Below, piece after piece: positions 40,975-50,445 of a stretch of DNA of 64,000 nucleotides. The translations under genes and the position numbers were made by a program. The DNA is from Aliishimia sp963678085 (lineage in GTDB: Bacteria > Pseudomonadota > Alphaproteobacteria > Rhodobacterales > Rhodobacteraceae). Numbering within the stretch: position 1 is the first letter of the stretch; each line of letters starts with the position of its first letter. The stretch spans positions 3,224,001 through 3,288,000 of the forward strand of contig OY782680.1 in the NCBI GenBank assembly GCA_963678085.1, in the 5' to 3' direction. A model generated the notes under the pieces. That model was not told where the DNA came from. It did no database searches and was given only the letters and a program-made list of their open reading frames with translations.

Positions 40975-42110
40975 GTTATCTAGAGCATAACCTCAAATCC
41001 GCCCCCACGGGTCTGCGCAAATTTCTTTATGTCAACTGGCTCCTTGTGATCACGCTGAGCGCAATTTGCGGCATCGGCTTCTTGATGCTTTACTCGGTTG
41101 CGGGGGGCAATTTGGGCCGCTGGGCAGAGCCGCAAATGCAGCGCTTTGCCCTTGGGATGGTGGGCATGCTTGTGGTTGCCCTGACCCCGATTTGGTTCTG
41201 GCGCTCAATGGCGGGGCTGGCTTATGCGGGCTCGATTGTTCTGCTGATCTTGGTCGAGTTCATCGGCACCACCGGCGGCGGCGCGCAGCGCTGGATTGAT
41301 TTGGGTTTCATGCGTCTGCAACCCTCTGAGCTCACCAAGATCACCCTCGTCATGGTTCTCGCCGCCTATTACGACCGCCTGCCCAGCACCCATGTCTCGC
41401 GCCCGTTCTGGGTGATCTTGCCCGTGCTCTTAACCCTGTTGCCCGTTGCCTTCGTGCTGCGTCAACCGGACCTTGGCACCTCGATCCTGCTCATTGCGGC
41501 GGGAGGCGGGCTGATGTTTCTGGCGGGCGTGCATTGGGGCTATTTTCTCTCGGTTATTGCCGCTGCGGTCGGGCTGGTGGTCGCCGTGTTCCAAACCCGT
41601 GGAACCGAGGCACAATTGCTCAAAGACTACCAATATAAGCGCATCGACATCTTTCTGGACCCCTCCAAAGACCCGCTGCGCGATGGTTACCACATCACTC
41701 AATCCAAGATCTCACTCGGGGCCGGGGGCTGGACCGGGCGCGGCTTTATGCAAGGCACTCAATCGCGGCTGAACTTTCTGCCCGAAAAGCACACGGATTT
41801 CATCTTTTCCACCCTGGCCGAAGAGTTTGGCTTTGTGGGCGGCATATCCCTGCTCTTGCTTTATAGCCTCGTGATCGTGTTTTGCGTCGCCTCAGCGCTG
41901 ATCAATAAAGACCGGTTTTCGCATTTGCTCATTCTGGGCATAGCGCTTAATTTCTTTTTGTTCTTTTCGGTAAATATGTCCATGGTTATGGGGCTCGCGC
42001 CGGTGGTCGGCGTACCGCTGCCGCTGGTTAGCTATGGAGGTTCTGCGATGCTTGTTCTGTTATTGGCCTTTGGTCTTGTTCAATCCGCCCATGTGCATAG
42101 GCCCCGATAA
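40971..42110 (+). CDS. rodA: Rod-shape glycosyltransferase RodA
   Basis: A 379-residue SEDS-family protein that polymerises lipid II with PBP2. About ten hydrophobic helices; SEDS motifs include GGGAQRWIDLGFMRLQPSEL (about 102-121), PEKHTDFIFSTLAEEFGFVG and the C-terminal PLVSYGGSAMLVLLLAFGL. Start is GTG 40971, overlapping the end of mrdA. Its stop overlaps the next gene start (TAATG). Confidence 0.95.
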   Translation: MSYLEHNLKSAPTGLRKFLYVNWLLVITLSAICGIGFLMLYSVAGGNLGRWAEPQMQRFALGMVGMLVVALTPIWFWRSMAGLAYAGSIVLLILVEFIGTTGGGAQRWIDLGFMRLQPSELTKITLVMVLAAYYDRLPSTHVSRPFWVILPVLLTLLPVAFVLRQPDLGTSILLIAAGGGLMFLAGVHWGYFLSVIAAAVGLVVAVFQTRGTEAQLLKDYQYKRIDIFLDPSKDPLRDGYHITQSKISLGAGGWTGRGFMQGTQSRLNFLPEKHTDFIFSTLAEEFGFVGGISLLLLYSLVIVFCVASALINKDRFSHLLILGIALNFFLFFSVNMSMVMGLAPVVGVPLPLVSYGGSAMLVLLLAFGLVQSAHVHRPR

Positions 42111-43033
42111 TGACGATAAACATCCTCTTCGCCGCAAAATCCGAACGCTGGGATCAATATGAAGCCCCCTTGCGCGAAGCCCTCGCCGAGGCCGGGGTTA
42201 AGGCGCATCTGGCAACGGATATCCCAGCCGATCAGGTTGATTACATCATCTATGCGCCCAATAGCGATCTGCGGGATTTCACCCCCTATCGCCGCGCGAA
42301 AGCCGTGCTCAATCTCTGGGCGGGGGTCGAGCAGATCGTGGGCAACCCGACATTGACAATCCCGCTGGCGCGCATGGTGGATGCTTCGCTTACCCAAGGT
42401 ATGGTGGAATGGGTCACGGGCCATGTACTGCGCCATCATTTGGGCATGGATGCACATATCAAAGCCGCGCCAGGGGCATGGCAGCCCAAAGCCCCGCCCG
42501 TCGCTTGGGGGCGCAAGATCACCGTTTTGGGTTTGGGGGAGCTGGGCACCGCTTGCGCGCGGTGCCTATCAGCTTTGGGTTTTGACGTGCATGGCTGGGC
42601 GCGATCTGCCAAATCCGTGCCAGGGGTGAGCTGCCACACAGATCTGATGCAAAGCCTGCAAGATGCGTCTGGCGTGGTGCTGCTGCTGCCTGACACAGCG
42701 GCCACGCAAAACATCCTGAATGACGAAACCTTCGGCGCGCTGCGCGAGGGGGCCTTTGTGCTTAATCCAGGTCGCGGACCGCTTATCGACGATGAGGCTC
42801 TGCTACGCGCATTGGATAGCGGGCGCCTGAGCCACGCAACGCTGGATACCTTCCGCATTGAACCACTGCCCCAAGGGCACCCGTTTTGGGCCCATCCCAA
42901 GATCACCGTCACGCCCCATATCGCCTCAGAAACCCGCCCCAAATGGTCGGCCAAAACCATCGCCGAGAATGTCCGGCGGGGCGAGGCGGGCGAGCCCTTT
43001 CTACATTTGGTCGATAAGGCGAGCGGATATTGA
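42110..43033 (+). CDS. Glyoxylate/hydroxypyruvate reductase A-like dehydrogenase
   Basis: A 307-residue D-2-hydroxyacid dehydrogenase of the GhrA type. The nucleotide-binding motif is VLGLGELGTACARCL (about residues 141-155), and catalytic residues lie in NPGRGPLIDDEALL, DTFRIEPLPQGHP (Glu) and TPHIASET (His). The likely reaction is NAD(P)H reduction of glyoxylate or hydroxypyruvate. It overlaps the rodA stop by one base and so may ride on the cell-shape transcript. Confidence 0.88.
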   Translation: MTINILFAAKSERWDQYEAPLREALAEAGVKAHLATDIPADQVDYIIYAPNSDLRDFTPYRRAKAVLNLWAGVEQIVGNPTLTIPLARMVDASLTQGMVEWVTGHVLRHHLGMDAHIKAAPGAWQPKAPPVAWGRKITVLGLGELGTACARCLSALGFDVHGWARSAKSVPGVSCHTDLMQSLQDASGVVLLLPDTAATQNILNDETFGALREGAFVLNPGRGPLIDDEALLRALDSGRLSHATLDTFRIEPLPQGHPFWAHPKITVTPHIASETRPKWSAKTIAENVRRGEAGEPFLHLVDKASGY

Positions 43034-43064
43034 CACCAGCGCACCCCACCTAGGAGACATCGTA

Positions 43065-44135
43065 ATGAGATATCTATCGGCTGTTTTCGCCCTATTGCTC
43101 CCAAATTTAGCCCTGGCAAATGATTCCGAAGCGGGCTTCACGATGGGCACGCTCGTTTTCAAGTCGAACCCAGATGTGCAGATGATGCGCGAAGATCTGC
43201 TCATTTCAATCCCAGACAGCACGATACGCGTGGAGTATGAATACGCGAATAAATCGGGCGAAGACATAGAGCTGTTGATCGGCTTCCCAATTCCCAAGCC
43301 CCTTTACGATATGACGGGTCGGCATTTTCCGGTTGAGCAATCGAACTTCGATTTCGCGAATTTCAAAACTTGGGTGAATGGGGAACGCGTTATATGGTGG
43401 CCGTTATTTGCAGGGGATCTAGCGCAACAAGAAGCATGTCAAGACCTGTGGTTTCAAAGAAACCGGATTTTCGACGAAGCTGGATATTGTTTTCAAAGTT
43501 TTAGCGCCAAGGCCACATTTGACAACACTGACTGCTCTGATACGGAGCACGCTTTGGACACTGAACAAAGCGAATATCTTGCAAGGCTCAAAAAGCAGGA
43601 AAGTGATCTAGGGTGTAAAATTGATCTAAACACAGAGTTAAGCAGCCCGCCCTATCTGCATGGCGCGCGCCCAGGATACGAAGAGTTTGCCCATGTGTTC
43701 ACAACGGTGTTGCGGCGCCAAGTCTTCCCGGCGAATGAGACCGTCACCGTTGTGCATGAATATAAGATAGATTGGGGCAGCGGCGTTCCCCAATCGCTGG
43801 GAATTATTGATGGTGGCGCGCGCGAATGCTTCGTGAACCTAAGCGATTTCAAACAGTCAAACGCGAAAACGCTTGAGGCCTACGAAAAAGGCACTCTGGA
43901 AAAGCACGCAGCCTTAGATTACATTTTCAGCTCATATATTTTAAGGACGGGCGCAAATTGGAATGGGCCGATTGGCAGGTTCCGCCTAGAGATTGTAAGC
44001 CAGCCCAATAGCCTGTTAGAGGTGTGCTTTGAGGGTTTGCAGAAAGTCTCCGATACCTCATTTGTATTTGAAGCGGATGATTTTCTCCCCGCGCAGGATC
44101 TGCATTTCACGCAATACAGGCTTAGAAATCAATAG
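43065..44135 (+). CDS. DUF4424-like exported protein
   Basis: A 356-residue protein with a cleavable signal peptide (LLLPNLALA, about residues 10-18). The mature part resembles DUF4424 proteins: a strand-rich N-terminal part (IRVEYEYANKSGEDIELLIGFPIP, given as a landmark region near 46-69) and a C-terminal region with RFRLEIVSQPN and CFEGL. Several cysteines suggest disulphides in the periplasm. TAGGAGA lies 7 bases before the ATG. The DNA is A+T-richer than the adjoining operon. Function unknown. Confidence 0.65.
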   Translation: MRYLSAVFALLLPNLALANDSEAGFTMGTLVFKSNPDVQMMREDLLISIPDSTIRVEYEYANKSGEDIELLIGFPIPKPLYDMTGRHFPVEQSNFDFANFKTWVNGERVIWWPLFAGDLAQQEACQDLWFQRNRIFDEAGYCFQSFSAKATFDNTDCSDTEHALDTEQSEYLARLKKQESDLGCKIDLNTELSSPPYLHGARPGYEEFAHVFTTVLRRQVFPANETVTVVHEYKIDWGSGVPQSLGIIDGGARECFVNLSDFKQSNAKTLEAYEKGTLEKHAALDYIFSSYILRTGANWNGPIGRFRLEIVSQPNSLLEVCFEGLQKVSDTSFVFEADDFLPAQDLHFTQYRLRNQ

Positions 44136-44144
44136 GGGCTGAGC

Positions 44145-46157
44145 CTAAGCCGCCAGCCCCCGCCCTTTCAGCAGCGCCTCGACCTGGGGCAATTTCCCAC
44201 GGAAGGCGATGTAGAGATCCGCAGCCTCCACCGAGCCGCCTTTTGACAGAATATGCGTCTCCAGGGCCTTTGCACGGGTCGGATCGAAGGGCCCGCCCGC
44301 CTCTTCAAAGCTCTCGAACGCATCGGCATCCATGACCTCGGACCACATATAGGAGTAATAGCCGCTGGAATACCCATCGCCGGCGAAGACATGTGCGAAA
44401 TGCGGGGTGGCGTGGCGCATGCCGATGCTGCGGGGCATGCCGAGCTCGGCCAGAATTTCGCCTTGGCGCTGCATGGGATCGGCTGGCGCATCCCCTTCGT
44501 GAAAGCCCAAATCCACCAGGGCAGAGGCCACATATTCCACCGTCTGAAAGCCCATATCATAGGTGGCCGCCCCGAGCACACGGCTCAGCAAATCCTCGGG
44601 CATGGCTTCGCCGCTCTCCGCATGGGTGGCAAAGGCGCGCAGCACTGCGGGCACTTCGAGCCAATGCTCATAAAGCTGGCTGGGCAGCTCCACAAAATCG
44701 CGCGCCACAGAGGTTCCCGAGATGCTTTCATAGGTCACATCCGAGAGGATCTGGTGCAGCGCATGGCCAAATTCATGAAACAGCGTGCGCGCATCATCAT
44801 AGGACAGCAGCGCCGGATCACCTTTGGCAAAATTGCACACATTCACCACGATGGGCGTTTGCGCCTTGGGCCATTTGGCCTGATCGCGCATGGTCGAGCA
44901 CCAAGCGCCTGAGCGTTTGGAGCCGCGCGCAAAGTAATCCCCGATGAACACCGCGATATGCTGCCCGTTTCGCGTGACCTCCCAGGCGCGGGCGTCTTCG
45001 TGATAAAGCGGTACATCCAGAGGCTTAAACGCGAGCCCAAAGAGACGGGTGGCGCAGTCAAACGCGGCCTCGATCATGCGATCCAGTTGGAAATAGGGTT
45101 TCACCTCTGCCTCATCCAGATCATGCTCATCGGCCCGGCGCGCCTCGGCGTAATAGCGCCAATCCCAGGGCTCTAGCGCGCCATTGATCCCATCCGCGGC
45201 CATGCGGGCCTGCAAGATCGCCTCATCGGCAAGCGCGCGTGCCTTGGCGGGCTCCCACACGGACATGAGCAAATCACGCACATTTTCAGGGCTCCCGGCC
45301 ATCTCCGTTTCCAGCTTGTAATGCGCGAAATCCGCATAACCGAGCAATTTGGCACGCTCTGCCCGCAGCTGCAAAATCTCAGCGGCAATGGCGCGGTTGT
45401 CGGTCTCGCCCCCATTGGCCCCGCGCGCCGCCCAGGCATTATAGGCCGTTTTGCGCAGATCGCGGCGCGGGGAGAATTGCAGAAACGGCACAATCAGCGA
45501 GCGTGAAAGCGTGACCACCGGACCGTTTGCGCCCTTTTCCTCTCCAGCGGCGCGGGCGGCGGCGATGACAAATTCGGGCAGGCCCTCAAGATCGTCTTCG
45601 CTAAGTGGCATGAACCAGTCGCGCTCATCGGCCAAAAGGTTCTGGGTAAAGGCAGTGCCCAGCTCCGCCAGGCGCGATTTGATCTCTTTCATGCGCGTCT
45701 CATCCGCGCCGGTCAGGGCCGCGCCAGAGCGTACATAATCACGAAAGGCCAGCATCAGAACACGGGCCTGTTCATCGCTCAGATCAAGGGTTTCGCGCGC
45801 CTGCCAAACGGCCTGCACCCGCGCAAACAGCGCTTTATTGGCGGAAATCTCAGCGAAATGCGCGGCGAGCTTGGGGGAAAATTCCCGCTGCAAGGCGTCG
45901 CGCTGCGGATTGCTATCGGCCCCGGCGAGATTGAAGAACACACCAAGCACTTGCTCGAGCTTGCCCCCTGCGGCCTCCAAAGCGCCGATCACATTGTCAA
46001 ATGTCGGCTCCGCACTATCCTCGGCAATCTGGGTGATTTCGGCCATATGCTCACCCAAAGCGATCTCAACCGCCTCAGAAAAATCATCGTCTGTGATCTG
46101 ATCAAACGGCGCCAGGCCAAAGGGGGTGGTCCAGTCTTGCAGCAGGATATTGGTCAT
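44145..46157 (-). CDS. M3-family metallopeptidase (oligopeptidase/Dcp type)
   Basis: A 670-residue zinc peptidase cleaving short peptides in the cytoplasm. The active site is FHEFGHALHQ (HExxH, about residue 456-465) with the downstream Glu in ESISGTSVARDFVELPSQ. The start at 46157 (MTNILLQDWTTPFGLAPF) matches the M3 oligopeptidase A/Dcp N-terminus. No signal peptide. It is 10 bases after the moeB gene in the same direction. It converges with the DUF4424-like gene. Confidence 0.93.
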   Translation of the reverse strand: MTNILLQDWTTPFGLAPFDQITDDDFSEAVEIALGEHMAEITQIAEDSAEPTFDNVIGALEAAGGKLEQVLGVFFNLAGADSNPQRDALQREFSPKLAAHFAEISANKALFARVQAVWQARETLDLSDEQARVLMLAFRDYVRSGAALTGADETRMKEIKSRLAELGTAFTQNLLADERDWFMPLSEDDLEGLPEFVIAAARAAGEEKGANGPVVTLSRSLIVPFLQFSPRRDLRKTAYNAWAARGANGGETDNRAIAAEILQLRAERAKLLGYADFAHYKLETEMAGSPENVRDLLMSVWEPAKARALADEAILQARMAADGINGALEPWDWRYYAEARRADEHDLDEAEVKPYFQLDRMIEAAFDCATRLFGLAFKPLDVPLYHEDARAWEVTRNGQHIAVFIGDYFARGSKRSGAWCSTMRDQAKWPKAQTPIVVNVCNFAKGDPALLSYDDARTLFHEFGHALHQILSDVTYESISGTSVARDFVELPSQLYEHWLEVPAVLRAFATHAESGEAMPEDLLSRVLGAATYDMGFQTVEYVASALVDLGFHEGDAPADPMQRQGEILAELGMPRSIGMRHATPHFAHVFAGDGYSSGYYSYMWSEVMDADAFESFEEAGGPFDPTRAKALETHILSKGGSVEAADLYIAFRGKLPQVEALLKGRGLAA

Positions 46158-46167
46158 AAATCTCTCC

Positions 46168-47208
46168 TTAAGCCGCGCCGCAGGTCTCACAACCCGCACG
46201 CCGTTTCAGTGTAATTTTGCGCGTCTCGCCATATAACCCATCATAGATTAACATTTCCCCCCGCAAAGCCTGACCCGCGCCAGTAATCAGCTTAATCGCC
46301 TCAAGCGCCATCATGGTGCCAATCACACCGGGAAGCGGGCCAATCACACCTGCCTCAGAGCAAGGCGGGGCAAGCGAGGGGTCAGGGGCCTCAGGGAAAA
46401 TGCAACGATAGCAGGGGGCGTTTTCAGCGGGGTGATAAACGCTAAGCTGCCCCTCCCACCCTGTCAGCGCGCCCGAAACCAACGGTTTTCCGCAGGCCAC
46501 AGCGGCTGCATTCACCAGATAGCGCGTCTCGAAATTATCGGTCCCATCCAGAATCACGTCATAGTCTTGGAATAGCTCGCGTGCGCTCTTAGCATCCAGG
46601 CGGCGGTGATAGGGGCGGATGGCGACAAAGGGGTTTTGCGCCTGCATCTCTTTTTGGGCAGAGAATACCTTGGGCATGCCAATCGCCGCATCTTTATGGA
46701 TCACTTGGCGATGCAGATTGGCGCTATCGACCACATCATCATCCACAACGCCTATAGTGCCAATACCCGCCGCCGCAAGATATTGTAGGGCAGGCGCGCC
46801 AAGCCCTCCGGCCCCAATCACCAGGACCGAGGCATTTTTCAGCGCCTTTTGCCCCGGCCCGCCGATCTCACGCAGCACGATATGGCGGGCATAGCGGTTT
46901 AGCTCCGCCTCCGTGAACGTGCCGGGTTTTGGGGCTTGGGGCGCTTGGCGTTCTTTGGCTTTCTGGGCCAGTTTTCGAAACCCGTAGCGATAGGCGAGAA
47001 TGCCAGCGATAACGAGCCCCGTGCCCAACCATTCCCCGCGCGAGCCGCCCGTTGCCTCAGCAAGCGGATGACCTATGGGCAAGAAAAGATGCAAGGCAAG
47101 CACCGCGACATACAGCACGCCGATCATCAAAAAGCGGGCCTGTATCGGGGCCTGCATCGCCCAGCCCAGCCCCCAAAGACCGGCCGCCAAACCCAAAACG
47201 ATCAGCAT
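46168..47208 (-). CDS. moeB: MoeB/ThiF-family adenylyltransferase with N-terminal membrane segments
   Basis: A 346-residue E1-like enzyme. The C-terminal part (from about residue 95) is a complete MoeB domain: RYARHIVLREIGGPGQ, the nucleotide loop VIGAGGLGAPALQYLAAAG, RLDAKSARELF-DGTDNFETRYLVNAA, and zinc cysteines CYRC and CETCG. Such proteins adenylate the C-terminal Gly-Gly of MoaD or ThiS. The first 90 residues hold two or three hydrophobic helices, which E. coli MoeB lacks; this suggests membrane attachment. The start overlaps the dut stop (TGATG). Confidence 0.88.
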   Translation of the reverse strand: MLIVLGLAAGLWGLGWAMQAPIQARFLMIGVLYVAVLALHLFLPIGHPLAEATGGSRGEWLGTGLVIAGILAYRYGFRKLAQKAKERQAPQAPKPGTFTEAELNRYARHIVLREIGGPGQKALKNASVLVIGAGGLGAPALQYLAAAGIGTIGVVDDDVVDSANLHRQVIHKDAAIGMPKVFSAQKEMQAQNPFVAIRPYHRRLDAKSARELFQDYDVILDGTDNFETRYLVNAAAVACGKPLVSGALTGWEGQLSVYHPAENAPCYRCIFPEAPDPSLAPPCSEAGVIGPLPGVIGTMMALEAIKLITGAGQALRGEMLIYDGLYGETRKITLKRRAGCETCGAA

Positions 47209-47666
47209 CAGACAGCTCCCGTTGAGCCAAAACCGCCCTGGCCACGCGCGGTTTCATCGAGCTCGGCAGCGGCAACAAAGCTGGCCTGCACCACGGGGGC
47301 GATCACCATTTGCGCAATGCGCATGCCGTGCGGGATTGTGAAGGGCCCGCCCCCGCCATTTTGCACGATCACCCCCAAGGGGCCGCGATAATCACTGTCG
47401 ATCGTACCAGGGGCGTTTGGCAAGGTGATCCCATGTTTCAGCGCAAGGCCGGAGCGAGGGCGGATTTGCACCTCATACCCCAATGGAATGGCAAGGCTCA
47501 GACCTGTGGGGATAAGCGCACGCCCGCCGGGATCTAGGGTAACTTCACCCCGCCCCTGCAAATTGGCCCGCAGATCTGCGCCAGCCGCACCAGGGGTTTC
47601 ATAGCGCGGCAGGCCAAGGCTCTGGTCCGCCCCCTCAAGCCAGCGCATCTGCACGGTGACGCTCAT
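47208..47666 (-). CDS. dut: dUTP diphosphatase
   Basis: A 152-residue trimeric dUTPase that keeps uracil out of DNA and makes dUMP. Five motifs are present: GAAGADLRA, RPRSGLALKHG, APGTIDSDYRGPLGV, RIAQMVIAPV, and the C-terminal GFGSTG arm. It overlaps coaBC by four bases and moeB by one, forming coaBC-dut-moeB, a common order. Confidence 0.96.
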   Translation of the reverse strand: MSVTVQMRWLEGADQSLGLPRYETPGAAGADLRANLQGRGEVTLDPGGRALIPTGLSLAIPLGYEVQIRPRSGLALKHGITLPNAPGTIDSDYRGPLGVIVQNGGGGPFTIPHGMRIAQMVIAPVVQASFVAAAELDETARGQGGFGSTGAV

Positions 47667-48865
47667 GCAAGCGCCTCAGCGATTTTCGCGGCGAGCTTTT
47701 GTGCGACGTCGGTTTTGGACATGCGCGGCCAGGACTCCGATCCCGTCTCAGTGATCAAGGTCACGGCATTCTCCGCGCCGCCCATGATACCCGTTTCGGG
47801 GCTCACATCATTGGCCAGGATCCAATCACAGCCCTTGCGCGCACGTTTAGCGGTGGCGTGCTCGATCACGGTTTCGGTCTCGGCAGCAAAGCCAATGACG
47901 AGCTCAGGGCGCTGCGGACCCGGCGTTGCGAGGGTTTTCAGGATATCGGGGTTCTCACCAAAACTTAAGCTGGGCAACCCGTCTTTGGTCTTTTTCAGCT
48001 TTTGCTCTGCCGCGCCCACAACATGCCAATCGGCAACAGCGGCGGCGCAGATCGCAGCATCCACAGGCAGCGCAGCCTTCACGGCCTCAAGCATCTGGCG
48101 CGCGGTTTCGACCTCTGTGATCACAGCCCCATCTGGTCGCGGCGCGCTTGCTGGGCCGGTTACAAAATGCAGCTCAGCCCCAAGAGCCACAAGCGCCTGA
48201 GCAATTGCTGTCCCTTGCGCCCCGGATGAGCGGTTGGCGATGTAGCGCACCGGGTCAATCGGCTCATGGGTCGGGCCAGAGGTCACAAGAATACGCTTGC
48301 CGCTCAAAGGCCCGGCCTCAAAATGCGCCTCAATCGCGGCGACAATCTCAAGGGGTTCGGCCATCCGACCGGGGCCATATTCACCGCACGCCATATCGCC
48401 CTCATTGGGACCAACGAATTGCACCCCATCCCCGCGCAAAGTGCCAAGGTTGCGCTGCGTTGCTCGGTGTTGCCACATACGTACATTCATCGCAGGGGCC
48501 ATCAGAACCGGCGTGTCGGTGGCCAGCAACAACGTGCTCGCCAAATCCCCCGCCAAACCCTGCGCCGCCTTTGCCATCAGATCCGCGGTGGCCGGGGCGA
48601 GCACGATCAAATCCGCCGAGCGGGACAGCTGGATATGGCCCATCTCCGCCTCATCCGTGAGATCAAAAAGATCGCGATAGAGCTTATCGCCGGCCAAAGC
48701 AGAGACCGATAGCGGGGTCACAAATTCCTCCGCCGCGCGCGTGAGCACGGGCGTCACAAGGGCCCCGCGCGCGCGCAGCCGCCGAATGAGATCAAGCGAT
48801 TTATACGCAGCAATCCCGCCGCCAATAATCAAGAGAATACGTTTGCCAGTGATCATGCCCGACAC
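47663..48865 (-). CDS. coaBC: Bifunctional phosphopantothenoylcysteine decarboxylase/synthetase
   Basis: A 400-residue enzyme of coenzyme A synthesis. The N-terminal flavoprotein decarboxylase domain includes LLIIGGGIAAYKSLDLIRRL, PAMNVRMWQ and ACGEYGPGRM with the active Cys; the C-terminal synthetase domain starts near LVTSGPTHEPIDPVRYI. Both activities convert 4'-phosphopantothenate to 4'-phosphopantetheine. It is first in the coaBC-dut-moeB transcript. Confidence 0.96.
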   Translation of the reverse strand: MSGMITGKRILLIIGGGIAAYKSLDLIRRLRARGALVTPVLTRAAEEFVTPLSVSALAGDKLYRDLFDLTDEAEMGHIQLSRSADLIVLAPATADLMAKAAQGLAGDLASTLLLATDTPVLMAPAMNVRMWQHRATQRNLGTLRGDGVQFVGPNEGDMACGEYGPGRMAEPLEIVAAIEAHFEAGPLSGKRILVTSGPTHEPIDPVRYIANRSSGAQGTAIAQALVALGAELHFVTGPASAPRPDGAVITEVETARQMLEAVKAALPVDAAICAAAVADWHVVGAAEQKLKKTKDGLPSLSFGENPDILKTLATPGPQRPELVIGFAAETETVIEHATAKRARKGCDWILANDVSPETGIMGGAENAVTLITETGSESWPRMSKTDVAQKLAAKIAEALA

Positions 48866-48907
48866 CTAGTGCGATTACACATGGCTCGCAAGGGTCGCGG
48901 CGCTTTC

Positions 48908-49030
48908 TCAAAGGTTCCAGGTAAACCCCGTTGCCTCTTCTGTCGCGCACATCACTTCGGGCCAAGCGCCATTTTCAGCCGATTGCGCCAAGGGGGACAG
49001 CGTCATCAGCCAGAACATGCAACGATTACT
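48908..49030 (-). pseudogene. Decayed partial copy of the SDR gene 3' end
   Basis: On the minus strand this stretch encodes LMTLSPLAQSAENGAWPEVMC followed by ATEEATGFTWNL, against MTWTPIVQSAENGSWPEVMC and EKATGFTWNL in the intact SDR at 49495. It is missing about 44 residues that lie between these parts in the intact protein. The identity also runs past the stop codon (GGTTCCAGGTAAACC and GCGCTTT...), so a DNA segment was duplicated and then partly deleted. Confidence 0.8.
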
Positions 49031-49098
49031 TGGCCAACTGCGGAAGTTGCGTATTCCTCTATTTCTTCGCTCGACCAACCAAATGGGTTTTCCAATTT

Positions 49099-49332
49099 CT
49101 ATCCTCCTATCGGAACCAACATTAAAACTGTCCAAGCAATCTGAATTGCATATAGAAAAATCGGAGGATTTTTGGGCGCCATAGTGCTATACCACCAATA
49201 TGATTTGTATTTTTTCCTTAACTCCTCATAATCCAATGACTTCTTGAACTTCCAAAAATCCCAAACCCTGAATGCGATGATGGGTAGGAGAGCTGTGAAT
49301 ACATTAAATGGCACCGGCAATATGTCGAACAT
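49099..49332 (-). CDS. Small two-helix membrane protein, hypothetical
   Basis: A 77-residue protein with two hydrophobic stretches (about residues 6-22 and 58-74) around a Lys/Tyr-rich middle (DYEELRKKYKSYWWY). No family recognised. The DNA is strikingly A+T-rich compared with flanking genes and lies between the SDR gene and its decayed copy, which suggests an inserted segment. No clear ribosome site was seen. The rest of the interval 49333-49494 shows nothing. Confidence 0.5.
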   Translation of the reverse strand: MFDILPVPFNVFTALLPIIAFRVWDFWKFKKSLDYEELRKKYKSYWWYSTMAPKNPPIFLYAIQIAWTVLMLVPIGG

Positions 49333-49494
49333 ATATAGTTCTCTCCGTGTGGTTCATGCGATTTAGTGCCTCAAAAGAATGTTTTCGTCATGCAAGTGCG
49401 TCATCCGCTCCAAAAACCTATTCAGGTTTGGCTGGATTTTGGTCTTTGTCTTACTTCACCGCGCTGTCTCCTTGGATCAGAATATGGCGCTTTT

Positions 49495-50445
49495 TCAAAG
49501 GTTCCAGGTAAACCCGGTTGCCTTTTCGGAGACATCCCAAAGCTTTGCCATGACGGTCTTGTCATACGCATGGGGATGCAGCGTGCCTTTGCCGACGGGG
49601 CCGACGAACTCTAGGCGGCCCGTGGGCCCATAGAGCGCGCGCGGCTCAAGCCCATCCTCGGTCGCGCACATCACTTCGGGCCAAGAGCCATTTTCTGCCG
49701 ATTGCACGATGGGAGTCCAAGTCATGATCTTGAACATGATCCGTGTCGCAAAGTTGCCGCTGGTTTTGATAAGCGACGTCTTTGACGAGCCGGGGTGACA
49801 CACATAGACCTGAACCCCGGTCCGTCCCGCCGCCGCGAGCCGATCCTGCAGCTCATAGGCAAACATCATCTGGGCAAGTTTGCTCTGCGAATAGGTCTTG
49901 TTCTGATGATAATTCTTGTCCCAATTCATATCATCGAACTGGATGGTTTTGATCCCCATATTGTATCCCAGGCTTGAGACAACCACGATCCGACCCTTTG
50001 AGGCCTCAATCTGCTCAAACAGCAAACCGCATAGCAGGAAGTGACCGTAATGATTGGTGCCAAGCATGCTCTCATGCCCATCTATGGTGAGTTTCTGCGT
50101 GGGCACTTGCGCGATGGCTGCATTACAGATGAGCGCATCAATGCGGGGAATAGTTTTCAGAACCTCCTGCGCCGCGCCGCGCACGCTGGCAAGCGAGGCA
50201 AGATCCATCTCTATGAAACTCACATCTGTCGCATTGCCCAGTTCCTGCTTCAACTCAGCAATTGCCGCTTGTGATTTTTCAATCGAGCGATTCAGCATCA
50301 CCACCTTCGCGCCCTTTTTCAACAACGTTCGTGCCGCTTGAAAGCCAGTGCCCCCATTGGCCCCGGTAATAAGGTAGGTCTTGCCGCTCTGATCACTCAG
50401 GCGCTCCGGGGTCCAGCCATAGGGGCCAAATGTCGTGTCAGGCAT
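49495..50445 (-). CDS. Short-chain dehydrogenase/reductase (protochlorophyllide-reductase-like)
   Basis: A 316-residue SDR. The coenzyme motif is YLITGANGGTGFQAARTLL (about residues 24-42), then a NAA variant of the NAG motif (ICNAAIAQ), a catalytic Ser (VVVSSLGYN) and YSQSKLAQ (YxxxK). The long C-terminal extension (QSAENGSWPEVMCATED) matches the SDR subfamily that is often annotated as retinol dehydrogenase or light-dependent protochlorophyllide reductase-like. True LPOR activity is not claimed. The start at 50445 is chosen by the usual N-terminus. A partial copy lies downstream. Confidence 0.85.
   Translation of the reverse strand: MPDTTFGPYGWTPERLSDQSGKTYLITGANGGTGFQAARTLLKKGAKVVMLNRSIEKSQAAIAELKQELGNATDVSFIEMDLASLASVRGAAQEVLKTIPRIDALICNAAIAQVPTQKLTIDGHESMLGTNHYGHFLLCGLLFEQIEASKGRIVVVSSLGYNMGIKTIQFDDMNWDKNYHQNKTYSQSKLAQMMFAYELQDRLAAAGRTGVQVYVCHPGSSKTSLIKTSGNFATRIMFKIMTWTPIVQSAENGSWPEVMCATEDGLEPRALYGPTGRLEFVGPVGKGTLHPHAYDKTVMAKLWDVSEKATGFTWNL

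Noticed and set aside
42858..43064. Longer N-terminus for the DUF4424-like gene
   Set aside because: It would lie inside the hydroxyacid dehydrogenase gene; the ATG at 43065 has a good ribosome site and begins a signal peptide.
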